64,000 nucleotides of DNA. Origin: CAG-791 sp963605745 (lineage in GTDB: Bacteria > Bacillota > Clostridia > Lachnospirales > Lachnospiraceae). Both the position numbers and the translations under genes were made by a program. The first letter of the stretch is position 1, and the number at the start of each line of letters is the position of its first letter. Location: contig CAVCWT010000006.1 of the NCBI GenBank assembly GCA_963605745.1, forward strand, positions 20,357 to 84,356. The letters are read 5' to 3'. The notes below the pieces were generated by a model. The model saw nothing but the letters and a program-made list of their open reading frames with translations. It was not told the origin of the DNA and ran no database searches. Of the stretch, positions 26,455-35,249 are shown one piece after another.

Positions 26455-26545
26455 GTATCTATTTCACACTCATCTGAAGGTCTCAATCATGAATTCGTCT
26501 GCGGGGCACCCGATTCATGTTGAAACAGTCAGATGCTAACCAGAT
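26455..26545. repeat. Family 1 element, partial copy D
   Basis: CATGAATTCG (26488-26497) and CGATTCATG (about 26510-26518) form the hairpin arm, followed by TGTTGAAACAGTCAGATGCT. A remnant outer pairing is TCTGA (26473-26477) with TCAGA (26529-26533). The core is almost identical to copy B (6243-6299). Confidence 0.65.
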
Positions 26546-26609
26546 ACGCTGCATTATATAACGAGCTGCCGCCGGGATTCCATGTGAATTTGTGTAACAT
26601 CTTTGTCTC

Positions 26610-26655
26610 TTCCTGCGTATGTATATGCATAACAAACAACAACACACCGCAGGAA
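26610..26655 (+). promoter_or_regulatory. Inverted repeat upstream of candidate small peptide
   Basis: TTCCTGCG (26610-26617) and CGCAGGAA (26648-26655) are perfect 8 bp arms separated by an AT/AC-rich 30 nt stretch. They lie 36 nt before the candidate ATG. This could be an RNA leader hairpin or an operator. No clear promoter pair was identified. Confidence 0.35.
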
Positions 26656-26691
26656 ATGCGGAAGACAACATAGACAAGAGAGGTACACACC

Positions 26692-26778
26692 ATGATGACA
26701 TTAATCGCATTTGCAGCAGCAGCAGCCGGAGCCGTAACCGCATTTTCTGCAATCAGCATTTACGCAACATTTGCCTGA
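26692..26778 (+). CDS. Candidate small hydrophobic peptide (28 residues)
   Basis: ATG 26692 opens a 28-codon frame ending TGA 26776-26778. The peptide starts MMTLIAFAAAAAGAVTAF and is almost entirely hydrophobic, with five consecutive alanines, so it would form a single membrane helix. It has no charged residue. A GAGAGG site (about 26678-26683) precedes it at suitable spacing. It sits alone between the NUDIX gene (other strand) and a dehydrogenase (other strand). Small hydrophobic peptides of this size can be type I toxins, membrane modulators or signal peptides; none of these is demonstrated. Chance occurrence cannot be excluded. Confidence 0.4.
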   Translation: MMTLIAFAAAAAGAVTAFSAISIYATFA

Positions 26779-26796
26779 ACCGTCCATAGTAATTTC

Positions 26797-27789
26797 CTAC
26801 GCCTGAACCTCGTGTGAATTCTCACGGCCCTGCAGCCAGTCCAGCAGCCCCTCTACGGAGCAGGTGACCATATCCTGAACGGCCTGTTTGGTGTAATACG
26901 CAGCATGCGGAGATACCAGCACATTGGGATAGGCTTTCAGGGTCAGCATCGCCCGGTTCTGAATCGGAGATGCCTCATGATCCAGATGAACAACACCTCT
27001 TTCATTTTCAAAGGTGTCTACGGCAATTCCGCCGAGCTTTCCGGATTCGATGGCATCGATGAGTGCCTCAGTATCCATCAATTCTCCGCGGGAAGTGTTG
27101 ATGAGGTAGGCACCATCCTTCATTTTGGCAATGGTAGCTGCATCGATCATATGATAGTTCTCGTCTGTCAGCGGTGTGTGCAGCGTGATGATATCTGCGC
27201 TGCGGTACAGTTCTTCGAGAGATACCGGCTTGGCAAGAGCCTTTGTTCGATCATTTGGATGCGGTGTGTAGGCAATGATCCTGCAGCCAAAGCCGGAGAG
27301 GCACCTGGCAACTGTCTGCCCGATTCTGCCCATGCCAATGATACCAACCGTCATATTCTGAAGCTCCTCACCCTCTACGCCTCGAAGCGAATAATCCAGA
27401 ACCCCGGAACGAACCATGATGTGCATGAATTTGCGGATGCTGGCAAGGATCAGCAGAACCGTATAGTTTGCAACGCCGTATGGAGAATAGGTCACGTTGG
27501 CACAGCGGATTCCCAGCTCCTTTGCCGCAGCAACATCAATATTGTTGTAGCCCACAGTCCGAGTGGATAGATACGAGACGCCATATTCCCTGAGCTGACG
27601 CAAAACATCACGACCAGCCTTACACTGTCCCTCGATCGAGACAGCATCGGCGCCCTTTGCCCTGGCAACGGTTTCCGGGCCAAGGTGCTCCTTTAAAACC
27701 TCAATATCACAGATATCCTTGTATTGTTGCTGAAGGGTATGAAAATATTCCAGTTCTTCGTCTCTACAGCCAAACGCCGCGATTTTCAT
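26797..27789 (-). CDS. D-2-hydroxyacid dehydrogenase (D-lactate dehydrogenase type)
   Basis: This 330-residue NAD-dependent enzyme has the family layout: RTVGYNNIDVAAAKELGIR, the Rossmann motif VGIIGMGRIGQTVA, catalytic Arg (INTSRGELMD), Glu (DTFENERG) and His (VSPHAAYYT). This branch includes fermentative D-lactate dehydrogenases and VanH; with no van neighbours a fermentative role is more likely. Pyruvate reduction to D-lactate would re-oxidise NADH in the cytoplasm. The start ATG (27789) follows AAGGAG. Upstream on the - strand is a TATAAT (about 27827-27832) with a weak -35, so transcription may start in the gap shared with gltX. Confidence 0.88.
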   Translation of the reverse strand: MKIAAFGCRDEELEYFHTLQQQYKDICDIEVLKEHLGPETVARAKGADAVSIEGQCKAGRDVLRQLREYGVSYLSTRTVGYNNIDVAAAKELGIRCANVTYSPYGVANYTVLLILASIRKFMHIMVRSGVLDYSLRGVEGEELQNMTVGIIGMGRIGQTVARCLSGFGCRIIAYTPHPNDRTKALAKPVSLEELYRSADIITLHTPLTDENYHMIDAATIAKMKDGAYLINTSRGELMDTEALIDAIESGKLGGIAVDTFENERGVVHLDHEASPIQNRAMLTLKAYPNVLVSPHAAYYTKQAVQDMVTCSVEGLLDWLQGRENSHEVQA

Positions 27790-28047
27790 TATGATTCTCC
27801 TTCCATTCTAATAACTCATTCGCACAATATTATATAAAAGCATTAAAACAATGCATAGCTCGAAGGCTTCGATGGAGCGAATGATGAATTTGTGAATCCA
27901 ACCTGAGCCGGAGCCGCCCCTCTGACCGGCCCGGAAGGATGATTCTGGATAGGCTCGAAGGGTTTACATTTCCCCGCGCCGGGGCATATACTGATAGATC
28001 ATCAGGGCATGTTCCAAAAGCCTTGTTCAGAAAGGATTTCCACTACT

Positions 28048-29505
28048 ATGGCAATGAAAATAAGAACGCGCTACGCACCCAGTCCCACCGGCAGAATGCA
28101 TGTCGGCAACCTCCGCACGGCTTTGTATGCCTACCTCATCTCGAAACATGAGGACGGCGATTTTATTCTCCGCATTGAGGACACCGATCAGGAACGCTAC
28201 GTAGAGGGTGCTGTAGATATTATCAATCGCACCATGCAGCAGACAGGACTCCTTCCGGATGAATCTCCGGACCTTGGCGGAGAGGTCGGTCCTTATGTTC
28301 AGTCCGAGCGTGTAAAGAGCGGTCTGTATATGGACTATGCCAAACTGCTCGTTGAAAAAGGAGAGGCTTATTATTGTTTCTGCACGCAGGAGCGTCTGGA
28401 TACCTTAAAACAGGTTGTCGAGGGCAAGGAAATTTGTGTGTATGACAAACACTGCCTGCATCTTTCCAAGGAAGAGGTTGAGGCCAACCTCGCTGCCGGA
28501 ATGCCCTTTGTCATTCGTCAGAACAATCCCAAGGAGGGCTCCACAACCTTCCATGACGAGCTGTACGGAGATATCACCGTCGACAACAGCGAGCTCGATG
28601 ACATGATCCTGATGAAATCCGATGGCTTCCCGACCTACAATTTTGCAAACGTTGTGGATGACCACCTCATGGGCATCACCCATGTTGTGCGCGGCAATGA
28701 GTACATCTCCTCCAGTCCGAAATACAACCGTCTCTATGACGCATTCGGCTGGGAAGTACCAAAGTATATCCATTGCCCTTTGATCACCGATGCAGATCAC
28801 AAAAAGCTCTCCAAGAGAAGCGGCTATTCCTCCTATGAAGATCTGATTGAGCAGGGCTTTTTACCCGAGGCAGTCGTCAACTTCATCGCACTCCTTGGAT
28901 GGTCCCCGGATTCCGATCAGGAGATCTTTACCTTAGAGGAGCTGGTTAAGGCCTTTGATTACCACAGAATCGGCAAATCCCCGGCCGTCTTTGATTACAC
29001 GAAGCTGCGCTGGATGAACGGCGAGTATCTCAAGGCAATGGATCCGGAACGATTCTATGCACTGGCAGAGCCGTATCTGAAAAAAGCAATCACGAAGGAG
29101 AACATCGACCTTCATGTTGTGGCAGAACTCGTTCGCACCAGAATTGAGATCTTCCCTGATATCGAAGAGATGGTAGATTTCTTCCAGACATTGCCGGAAT
29201 ATGAGACTGCGCTGTTCGAGAACAAGAAACAGAAGGCAACGCTTGAAAACTGCCTGCAGATTCTGACAGATCTCCTGCCGGTTCTTAAGAGTGCCCCGGA
29301 GTTTACCAATGACGCTCTGTTCGAAAAGCTCTCTGCCTATGCAGAAGAGAAGGAGCTCAAGAACAAAACCGTCATCTGGGCACTTCGCATCGCTGTTTCC
29401 GGAAAGGCTGTGACACCGGCCGGTGCCACACAGATCATGGAGATTCTGGGAAGAGAAGAGTCTCTCTCCCGTATTCAGACTGCAATTACCAAGCTGCAGG
29501 GCTGA
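28048..29505 (+). CDS. gltX: Glutamyl-tRNA synthetase
   Basis: GltX (485 residues, normal length) charges tRNA-Glu in the cytoplasm. The class I HIGH motif appears as PSPTGRMHVGN and the KMSKS loop as KKLSKRSG. The FILRIEDTD segment is also diagnostic. ATG 28048 is preceded by AAAGGA at 11 nt; ATG 28054 two codons later is an alternative. A longer in-frame start at 28009 lacks a site. It is divergent from the D-lactate dehydrogenase gene and separated by 258 bp with no other gene seen. A family 2 repeat follows it. Confidence 0.96.
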   Translation: MAMKIRTRYAPSPTGRMHVGNLRTALYAYLISKHEDGDFILRIEDTDQERYVEGAVDIINRTMQQTGLLPDESPDLGGEVGPYVQSERVKSGLYMDYAKLLVEKGEAYYCFCTQERLDTLKQVVEGKEICVYDKHCLHLSKEEVEANLAAGMPFVIRQNNPKEGSTTFHDELYGDITVDNSELDDMILMKSDGFPTYNFANVVDDHLMGITHVVRGNEYISSSPKYNRLYDAFGWEVPKYIHCPLITDADHKKLSKRSGYSSYEDLIEQGFLPEAVVNFIALLGWSPDSDQEIFTLEELVKAFDYHRIGKSPAVFDYTKLRWMNGEYLKAMDPERFYALAEPYLKKAITKENIDLHVVAELVRTRIEIFPDIEEMVDFFQTLPEYETALFENKKQKATLENCLQILTDLLPVLKSAPEFTNDALFEKLSAYAEEKELKNKTVIWALRIAVSGKAVTPAGATQIMEILGREESLSRIQTAITKLQG

Positions 29506-29533
29506 AAAACAAGGCGACGGTTGCTGTTCATAT

Positions 29534-29621
29534 GTCTGGCAAAGATGGACGCAGAGAATGTCCGGTTGCGTGGTCTTTCGCAAGCCCAAAGCGGACATCT
29601 CTTTGGTCATCGTAGCCAGAC
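29534..29621. repeat. Family 2 structured intergenic element, short copy
   Basis: Outer arms GTCTGGC (29534-29540) and GCCAGAC (29615-29621) enclose ATGTCC (29558-29563) paired with GGACAT (29593-29598) and an inner TTGCG/CGCAA hairpin (29566-29583). The ATGTCCGG...GCGGACATC core matches the copies at 38.1, 41.0 and 44.2 kb. It lies between gltX and the helicase gene. Confidence 0.7.
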
Positions 29622-29662
29622 GTAAGGACAGTAGATAAGTATCTGAGGTCCCAATTCAGGCT

Positions 29663-31675
29663 ATGTTCGAAGACAATTCTATCTACAAAATCCGAGGGAA
29701 TCCGTCCCAGCAAGAAGCCATTCGCCACTTTCAGGGCCCTTGCGAGGTCATCGCAGGGCCGGGAAGCGGCAAGACCTTTGTGCTGGTGGAACGGATTCTC
29801 TTTTTAATTCTGGAATACCACGTTCCGCCGTCACAGATTCTGGTGCTGACCTTCTCAAAGGCGGCAGCCATCCAGATGCAGGCAAGGTTTCGACGGCGGG
29901 CAAGCGAGGTCCTTAAGACGAAACCACCCGGTGCTGCCGGATTTGATCCGGGCGAGGTAACCTTCGGCACCTTCCATTCCGTTTTTCTTGCTCTTTTACA
30001 GAGCTCTTCCAAAGTTTCTTACTCCATTCTCACAGGCGACCGTTCCAAAAGCCTGCTGCGAACCCTATATTCCAGGTATTATCACAAATATCCAACCTTT
30101 GATGAGCTGACAGAACTGTCCTCTCAAATTGCGCTGGTCAAATCACGTGTGCCCCAAAAGGCAACCTCTGTTGCAGAACCGGGAGCGCAGTACCATACAG
30201 GAGAACATTCCCTGGGGCAAGATCTTCAATTGGCCCCTCTGGAAAACATTCTGTCACAACAGGAAACCGATTTTTACAGGCTATTCCAGGATTATCAGCA
30301 ATATCTTGCAGAAAATGATCTCATTGATTTTGATGACATGATTGTGAAATGCATTCAAATGCTGCAGGATAACGAGAATATTCTGCAATATTGGCAGCAG
30401 CGGTTTCGCTTCATTCTGATCGACGAATTTCAGGATATCAATCAGGAACAGTTCGAAGGAATCCGTCTGTTGGCAGGTGCAGGGCAGAACCTTTTTGTTG
30501 TAGGCGATGACGACCAGAGCATCTATGGCTTTCGCGGTTCGGATCCACGAATTATGCTCCGCTTTGCCGAAACGCACAAACACATCGAACTATCCGTCAA
30601 CTACCGAAGCGTTCGTTCCATCGTTCGCTGCGGCCAGAAAATTATCCTCGAAAATGAGCTGCGCATTCCCAAAAACCCAACGGCCGCCAGGACACAAGAA
30701 AGCAGCAACCCATTACAGCCTCTGCCGCCGGCTGCAGCCCCTGATGTGCAGCTGTTGCCATACCCCTCCGAATGCGCAGAATACCAGGGAATCTGCGACC
30801 TTCTGCTGCAGATGACAGCAAAAGAACGTTCTGAGTGTGCGGTTATTTTCCGCAGCAACCGTCAAATGCAGCAAATGATAAAGGCACTCGAAAACAACGA
30901 TCTCCCCTACCATTTTTCCGGCGGCAGGAATCAGAAACGAACCGCATATCAGGAGAAAAAACTGCTGAAAGAAGCGGATGAAATTCTGGAGCTGTTAAAA
31001 GCCTATTATCAGCTGGCTGATGAGCTTTCCAAAGGGCAGGTACAAAGAAAAACTCTCTTTCAGATTCTGAACATTCCGGAACGGTTCCTTTTACGCAGCA
31101 AATTTATAAAGAGCAGCTACACAAAAGAGGAACTCCTGTCGGTATATCCTCAAGGCTGCGGAGAACGGGAGCAGCTCACCCTTTTATGCAAAGACCTACA
31201 GGCACTTGCCAGACTGACGCCGGAACACTCCTGCAGCTATCTGTTCAAAAGGTTGCAGCAGGAATCTCGCTATTGTGATGAACTGCTGAAAATGGCAAAA
31301 GATGCCGCCACAGTGACCGCCTTTCGAAAGACGCTGGAACATCTGACGCCCTCTGAACTACTCGCAGGCGAAAACCATAACCAGGCAGAAAATCGTGTTA
31401 ACACACCGAAGGAAAAAGGCGTTCTCCTCATCACCATGCACAGCAGCAAGGGACTGGAATTCGATACCGTATTCATTCCGGATCTGAATGAAGGGATTTT
31501 TCCGGGGCGAAGAGCAAGGAGTAAGGAACAGATCGAAGAAGAGCGCCGCCTGTTCTATGTAGCTGTTACCAGAGCCCGCGACCGGCTGCGCATCCTGTAC
31601 GTCAAGGGAACCGAGGAGAACCCCAGACGCCCGTCACGGTTTCTCGAGCCCCTTGGCGTGAAGCCGTGGGAATAA
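29663..31675 (+). CDS. UvrD/Rep-family ATP-dependent DNA helicase
   Basis: The 670-residue superfamily 1 helicase has motif Ia/Walker A GPGSGKT (about residue 34), TFSKAAA, DFDDMI, Walker B LIDEFQDIN, motif III GDDDQSIYGFRG, motif IV NYRS, motif V TMHSSKGLEFDTVF and motif VI VAVTRARDRL. It unwinds DNA in the 3'-5' direction by family precedent and is probably involved in repair. It is shorter than typical PcrA/UvrD (about 720) and lacks their full C-terminal region, so it is a distinct Rep-like paralogue rather than pcrA itself. No clear site is seen at ATG 29663; the frame upstream contains family 2 repeat sequence. Confidence 0.9.
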   Translation: MFEDNSIYKIRGNPSQQEAIRHFQGPCEVIAGPGSGKTFVLVERILFLILEYHVPPSQILVLTFSKAAAIQMQARFRRRASEVLKTKPPGAAGFDPGEVTFGTFHSVFLALLQSSSKVSYSILTGDRSKSLLRTLYSRYYHKYPTFDELTELSSQIALVKSRVPQKATSVAEPGAQYHTGEHSLGQDLQLAPLENILSQQETDFYRLFQDYQQYLAENDLIDFDDMIVKCIQMLQDNENILQYWQQRFRFILIDEFQDINQEQFEGIRLLAGAGQNLFVVGDDDQSIYGFRGSDPRIMLRFAETHKHIELSVNYRSVRSIVRCGQKIILENELRIPKNPTAARTQESSNPLQPLPPAAAPDVQLLPYPSECAEYQGICDLLLQMTAKERSECAVIFRSNRQMQQMIKALENNDLPYHFSGGRNQKRTAYQEKKLLKEADEILELLKAYYQLADELSKGQVQRKTLFQILNIPERFLLRSKFIKSSYTKEELLSVYPQGCGEREQLTLLCKDLQALARLTPEHSCSYLFKRLQQESRYCDELLKMAKDAATVTAFRKTLEHLTPSELLAGENHNQAENRVNTPKEKGVLLITMHSSKGLEFDTVFIPDLNEGIFPGRRARSKEQIEEERRLFYVAVTRARDRLRILYVKGTEENPRRPSRFLEPLGVKPWE

Positions 31676-31880
31676 TCATGGTACGATTTTTCGCTTTTGT
31701 AATACAGGTGCGGGACGAGTCGGTGCACATCCCTTGTCACCGCACCGTCAGGAGGAAACCCATCAGAAGAAACGTCAGTATGGCATCCGCTGCGTACAAG
31801 AAACTCGTGCAAACTCCCTTCGTTGTGGTAAAATGTAGATCTATATGAGCATTCAGACATCAATGACAAGGAGAAGGCAC

Positions 31881-33728
31881 ATGGCATACGAAATTACTGC
31901 ATCACCGGCCTACACTGTACGTCCAGGTACCATGATCGTTCAGGGAGGAATTGTCTTTAGCTCTGTGTTTCACAACTGCAAAACCTGCGGCCTGCTGCTC
32001 TATCATCTGCCGGATCTTGAAATGATCAAGGTTCCTTTTGGGGATGAGCACCGCTACGGCAGTCTGTATTCTGTCAAGATTAACGGCCTCAATCCGCTGG
32101 AATGGGGCTATCTGTATTACCGCGATGATCTCACCTTCTGTGATCCCTATGCCAGAGAACTCATCCACACTAAGCTGGATGGCAAACCAATCGTTCTCTC
32201 AAGACCATTCCCCTATGAAGAGGACTCCCTGCCGGCCTACGGCAGTATGCGCCACAAAGACTGGTCCAAACGCGTGCTCTACTGCATTCACGTTCAGGGC
32301 TTTACCGCCTCCAGAACCTCACGCGTCAAGGCAAGAGGAACCTTTCAGGGAGTGATTGAAAAGATTCCGTATTTGAAAAAGCTGGGAATCAACGGTGTCG
32401 AGCTCCTGCCGATCTATGAGGCAAGAGACGAGAAAAAGAACAATTACTGGAACTTTGGGGAGGGCTGTTATTTTGCCCCGAAGAGTGCCTATGCACATAC
32501 CAAAACGCCGCAGATTGAGTTTCGCAAAATGGTCGATGCACTTCACGAAAATGACATCGAGGTCTTTTTGCAGCTGTATTTTCCGGATAATGTCACCATC
32601 CAGACTCAGCTCGAGACAGCAAGGTTCTATGTGACGCATTACGGCATCGACGGCTTCCATCTAAAGGGGAGTGCTGCAGCGCTGCAGACAATTGCTTCGG
32701 ATCCGATGCTCAGTGACACTGCGATTTTCTATTATTCGTTCCCTTACGAGGAGCTGCAGAAAACAGACAAAGAAAATCCAACAACCGGCAAGCCGTCGGT
32801 TCGTCATCTGTGCGAGTATACCGAGAATTTCCAGACACTGGCACGCCGCTTTGTAAAAAGTGATAACCAGGTTCTTCGGGAGTTTGTTAAGGAATTCGTC
32901 AACGTTCCGTCCGGGCACGGCCGGGTTCACTATATCACGAACTACGAAGGCTTTACTCTGATGGACCTTGTGTCCTACAACTGGAAACACAACCAGGCCA
33001 ACGGCGAGGACAACCGGGACGGCAATGACAATAACTGGAGCTGGAACTGCGGCGTGGAGGGTCCCAGCCACAAAAAGGACATCCGGCAGCTGCGAAATCG
33101 CCAGATACGCAATCTCGTGACACTGAATTTGCTGGCGCAGGGAACACCTCTTATTCTGGGAGGGGACGAGCATTGCAATTCTCAGCAAGGCAACAACAAT
33201 CCCTACTGCCAGAATAATGAAACCGGCTGGGTCAGCTGGAAGGAAACGGTGGACAGCAAGGCAATTTTTGATTTCACGCAAAGGCTTTTGCAGCTCAGAA
33301 CGGAGCATGCGGTATTCCGCAGAACAAAACCTTTTACCTTCAATGATCCCGCAGCCATCGGCTATCCGGATATCTCTGTGCATGGAAGGGAAGCCTGGAA
33401 GCCGGATCTGTCCGGATACTCCCACACGGTCGGTATTTTGCTGCCGGAGAGTTATGCACAGGAGAATCCGACCGATTCTTTCCTGTACCTTGCCTTGAAC
33501 ATGCATTGGCACAATCAGCAGCTGGCACTGCCAAAGCTTCCTTCCGGTTACCGGTGGAAGCTTGTCATGGATACCTTCCGGGATGAGGCATTTCTGAGTA
33601 AGCCGCAGTTGGCAGACGATCAGCATCTGATCAATGTCAATGGGCGTTCGATTCAGATTCTGCGCGCCGAAAAGGAACAGGTTCCTGTGGCAACCGTTGG
33701 AATAAGACAATCTGACAAACAAAAATGA
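31881..33728 (+). CDS. GH13 (GlgX/pullulanase-like) protein with degenerate active site
   Basis: This 615-residue protein follows the isoamylase/pullulanase-type GH13 plan: an N-terminal carbohydrate-binding-like beta domain (residues about 13-115), the LKKLGINGVELLPIYE barrel start, and LMDLVSYNWKHNQANGEDNRDG, which is nearly identical to GlgX-type enzymes. However, the nucleophile region normally GFRxD reads GFHLKG (258-263), so Arg and Asp are both lost (H260, K262). The HD of region IV reads YE (355-356), and no acid/base Glu is evident near 280-290. It therefore probably lacks hydrolase activity and may bind glycogen or act as a scaffold. The start at ATG 31881 follows AAGGAGAAGG. An extended -10 (TGGTAAAAT, about 31828-31836) lies upstream. 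Confidence 0.85.
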   Translation: MAYEITASPAYTVRPGTMIVQGGIVFSSVFHNCKTCGLLLYHLPDLEMIKVPFGDEHRYGSLYSVKINGLNPLEWGYLYYRDDLTFCDPYARELIHTKLDGKPIVLSRPFPYEEDSLPAYGSMRHKDWSKRVLYCIHVQGFTASRTSRVKARGTFQGVIEKIPYLKKLGINGVELLPIYEARDEKKNNYWNFGEGCYFAPKSAYAHTKTPQIEFRKMVDALHENDIEVFLQLYFPDNVTIQTQLETARFYVTHYGIDGFHLKGSAAALQTIASDPMLSDTAIFYYSFPYEELQKTDKENPTTGKPSVRHLCEYTENFQTLARRFVKSDNQVLREFVKEFVNVPSGHGRVHYITNYEGFTLMDLVSYNWKHNQANGEDNRDGNDNNWSWNCGVEGPSHKKDIRQLRNRQIRNLVTLNLLAQGTPLILGGDEHCNSQQGNNNPYCQNNETGWVSWKETVDSKAIFDFTQRLLQLRTEHAVFRRTKPFTFNDPAAIGYPDISVHGREAWKPDLSGYSHTVGILLPESYAQENPTDSFLYLALNMHWHNQQLALPKLPSGYRWKLVMDTFRDEAFLSKPQLADDQHLINVNGRSIQILRAEKEQVPVATVGIRQSDKQK

Positions 33729-34363
33729 CCGATCAAGAAAAGACATCGCAAACTGCATATCACATTACACTGAAAAAAGCCTGGGCACATTTTTGTACCA
33801 TCACCCATCACAAGGTGGTGGTGTTCGAAGGCTGCGCGAAGGTGGGGCTCATCTGGCAGGGATTGACCCATGACCTGTCCAAATACAGTCCGACAGAATT
33901 CCTCGTGGGTGCAAGGTATTATCAGGGAACCCGTTCCCCCAACAATGCAGAAAGAGAGGAGACGGGGCTTTCGACCGCATGGCTCCATCACAAGGGACGC
34001 AATCGGCATCACTACGAATACTGGCTGGATTATTCCACCAGAATGAACGGCGGCATTAACGGGTCAGGAATTATGCCCTGCAGGATGCCGCTTCGCTATG
34101 TCATTGAGATGTTCATGGACCGCATTGCAGCGTCCAAGATTTATAACGGAAAAGCCTACAAGGATACGGATCCTCTGGACTATTACCAGCACGGCGATAC
34201 CAGAAGGTTCCTTCATCCGGATACAGCAGACGTTCTGGAGAGTCTTTTGCACATTCTGGCCGGGCAGGGCGAGGAGGCAGCTTTTGCAGAGGCAAGGCGG
34301 CTTCTTGCTGCAGGAGATTATCCGCATCATGATGAGAACGGGAATCCATGGAGGAAGAGCTGA
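33725..34363 (+). CDS. DUF5662 family protein
   Basis: The 212-residue protein shows the DUF5662 pattern, seen in Firmicutes and phages: AWAHFCTITHHKVVVFEGCAK, GLTHDLSKYSPTEF, and a histidine cluster HHKGRNRHHYEYW (around residues 87-99). The HD-like arrangement of histidines and aspartates suggests metal binding and perhaps hydrolase activity. This is inference; some databases mislabel it as catalase. It starts at an ATGA overlap with the GH13-like gene, so the two are translationally coupled. The following nuclease-like gene overlaps its stop by one base. Confidence 0.75.
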   Translation: MTDQEKTSQTAYHITLKKAWAHFCTITHHKVVVFEGCAKVGLIWQGLTHDLSKYSPTEFLVGARYYQGTRSPNNAEREETGLSTAWLHHKGRNRHHYEYWLDYSTRMNGGINGSGIMPCRMPLRYVIEMFMDRIAASKIYNGKAYKDTDPLDYYQHGDTRRFLHPDTADVLESLLHILAGQGEEAAFAEARRLLAAGDYPHHDENGNPWRKS

Positions 34364-35196
34364 TGCAGGCAGGAACAGCAGCAGTCTCCATTGAGGAATC
34401 GATTGCTGCGATTCTGACGCCAAAGGAACGGGAACGTATCGGCATTGGCATGCAAAAGGAAAAGTCTCTGCATGCAATTCTGAAAAACTACAAGGATCCC
34501 GAGCCTTCCCATCAGGAGGTTCCGGTCGGCAATTACATTGCAGACATCTGCGACATGGACCGGCATACGATCACAGAAATTCAGACGGCGAATTTTGGCT
34601 CCATGAAGGGAAAGCTCTCCGCCTTTTTGCCGGAATATGAGGTGACCGTGCTGTATCCCATCGCCCACCGGAAAACGGTCTGCTGGATCGATCCCGAAAC
34701 CGGCGAAATAACGGCCCAGAACCCATCTCATTTTATCGGGAGCTTTTATGAAGTCTTCCGGGAGCTCTCCAAGATCGAGGAATTCCTTCTGCATCCGAAC
34801 CTTCGGATCGAACCAGTCCTCATTGACCTTAGTGAATACAAGGTGCAGGACGGTTGGGGGAAGGAAGGAAAACGCGGCGCTCACCGCTATGACAGGGTCC
34901 CGACGGCAATCTTTGAGGACATCATTCTGGAGCGTCCGGAAGATTATGCGGTGTTCCTCCCAAAGGACCCTGTGCTGCCGATCCCCTTTACGACAAAGGA
35001 TCTGGAGGCGGTTGTCGGAATTCACCGCAAGTCCCTGCAGTATTCTACGGTCTTAAAGGTTCTGACGGCTCTTGGCGTAACAAGAAGAGTCGGAATGACG
35101 TCCCGCAGGGCCTTCGAATATGAAATTGTGATTCCGAACGAAACCGGAACCGATTACTGCCGTGCCCCAAAAAATCGCTGTACTAGGATCCTTTGA
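34363..35196 (+). CDS. Unrecognised protein with nuclease-like N-terminal and winged-helix-like C-terminal part
   Basis: I do not recognise a named family for this 277-residue protein. Residues 52-82 read EVPVGNYIADIC then ITEIQTANFGSMKGKL, giving the spaced E52, D61, E72-x-Q74 and K82. That resembles PD-(D/E)xK restriction-endonuclease folds with an ExQ variant. Residues about 207-250 (FTTKDLEAVVGIHRKSLQYS, then LKVLTALGVTRRVG) look like a winged helix. A defence or DNA-repair nuclease is possible but unproven. The start ATG 34363 has GGAGG 8 nt upstream; an earlier ATG (34348) is in frame. It overlaps the DUF5662 stop by one base and ends just before the pepT leader. Confidence 0.7.
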   Translation: MQAGTAAVSIEESIAAILTPKERERIGIGMQKEKSLHAILKNYKDPEPSHQEVPVGNYIADICDMDRHTITEIQTANFGSMKGKLSAFLPEYEVTVLYPIAHRKTVCWIDPETGEITAQNPSHFIGSFYEVFRELSKIEEFLLHPNLRIEPVLIDLSEYKVQDGWGKEGKRGAHRYDRVPTAIFEDIILERPEDYAVFLPKDPVLPIPFTTKDLEAVVGIHRKSLQYSTVLKVLTALGVTRRVGMTSRRAFEYEIVIPNETGTDYCRAPKNRCTRIL

Positions 35197-35249
35197 TGTC
35201 TGATCGGTGGACAGTAACACAGGTAAAAAGAGAAGAAGGAGATCCCACC

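Noticed and set aside
31666..31848. A 60-codon frame between the helicase and the GH13-like gene.
   Set aside because: It overlaps the helicase end, is rich in Arg and Val without family pattern, and lacks a ribosome binding site; the region more likely holds leader sequence.
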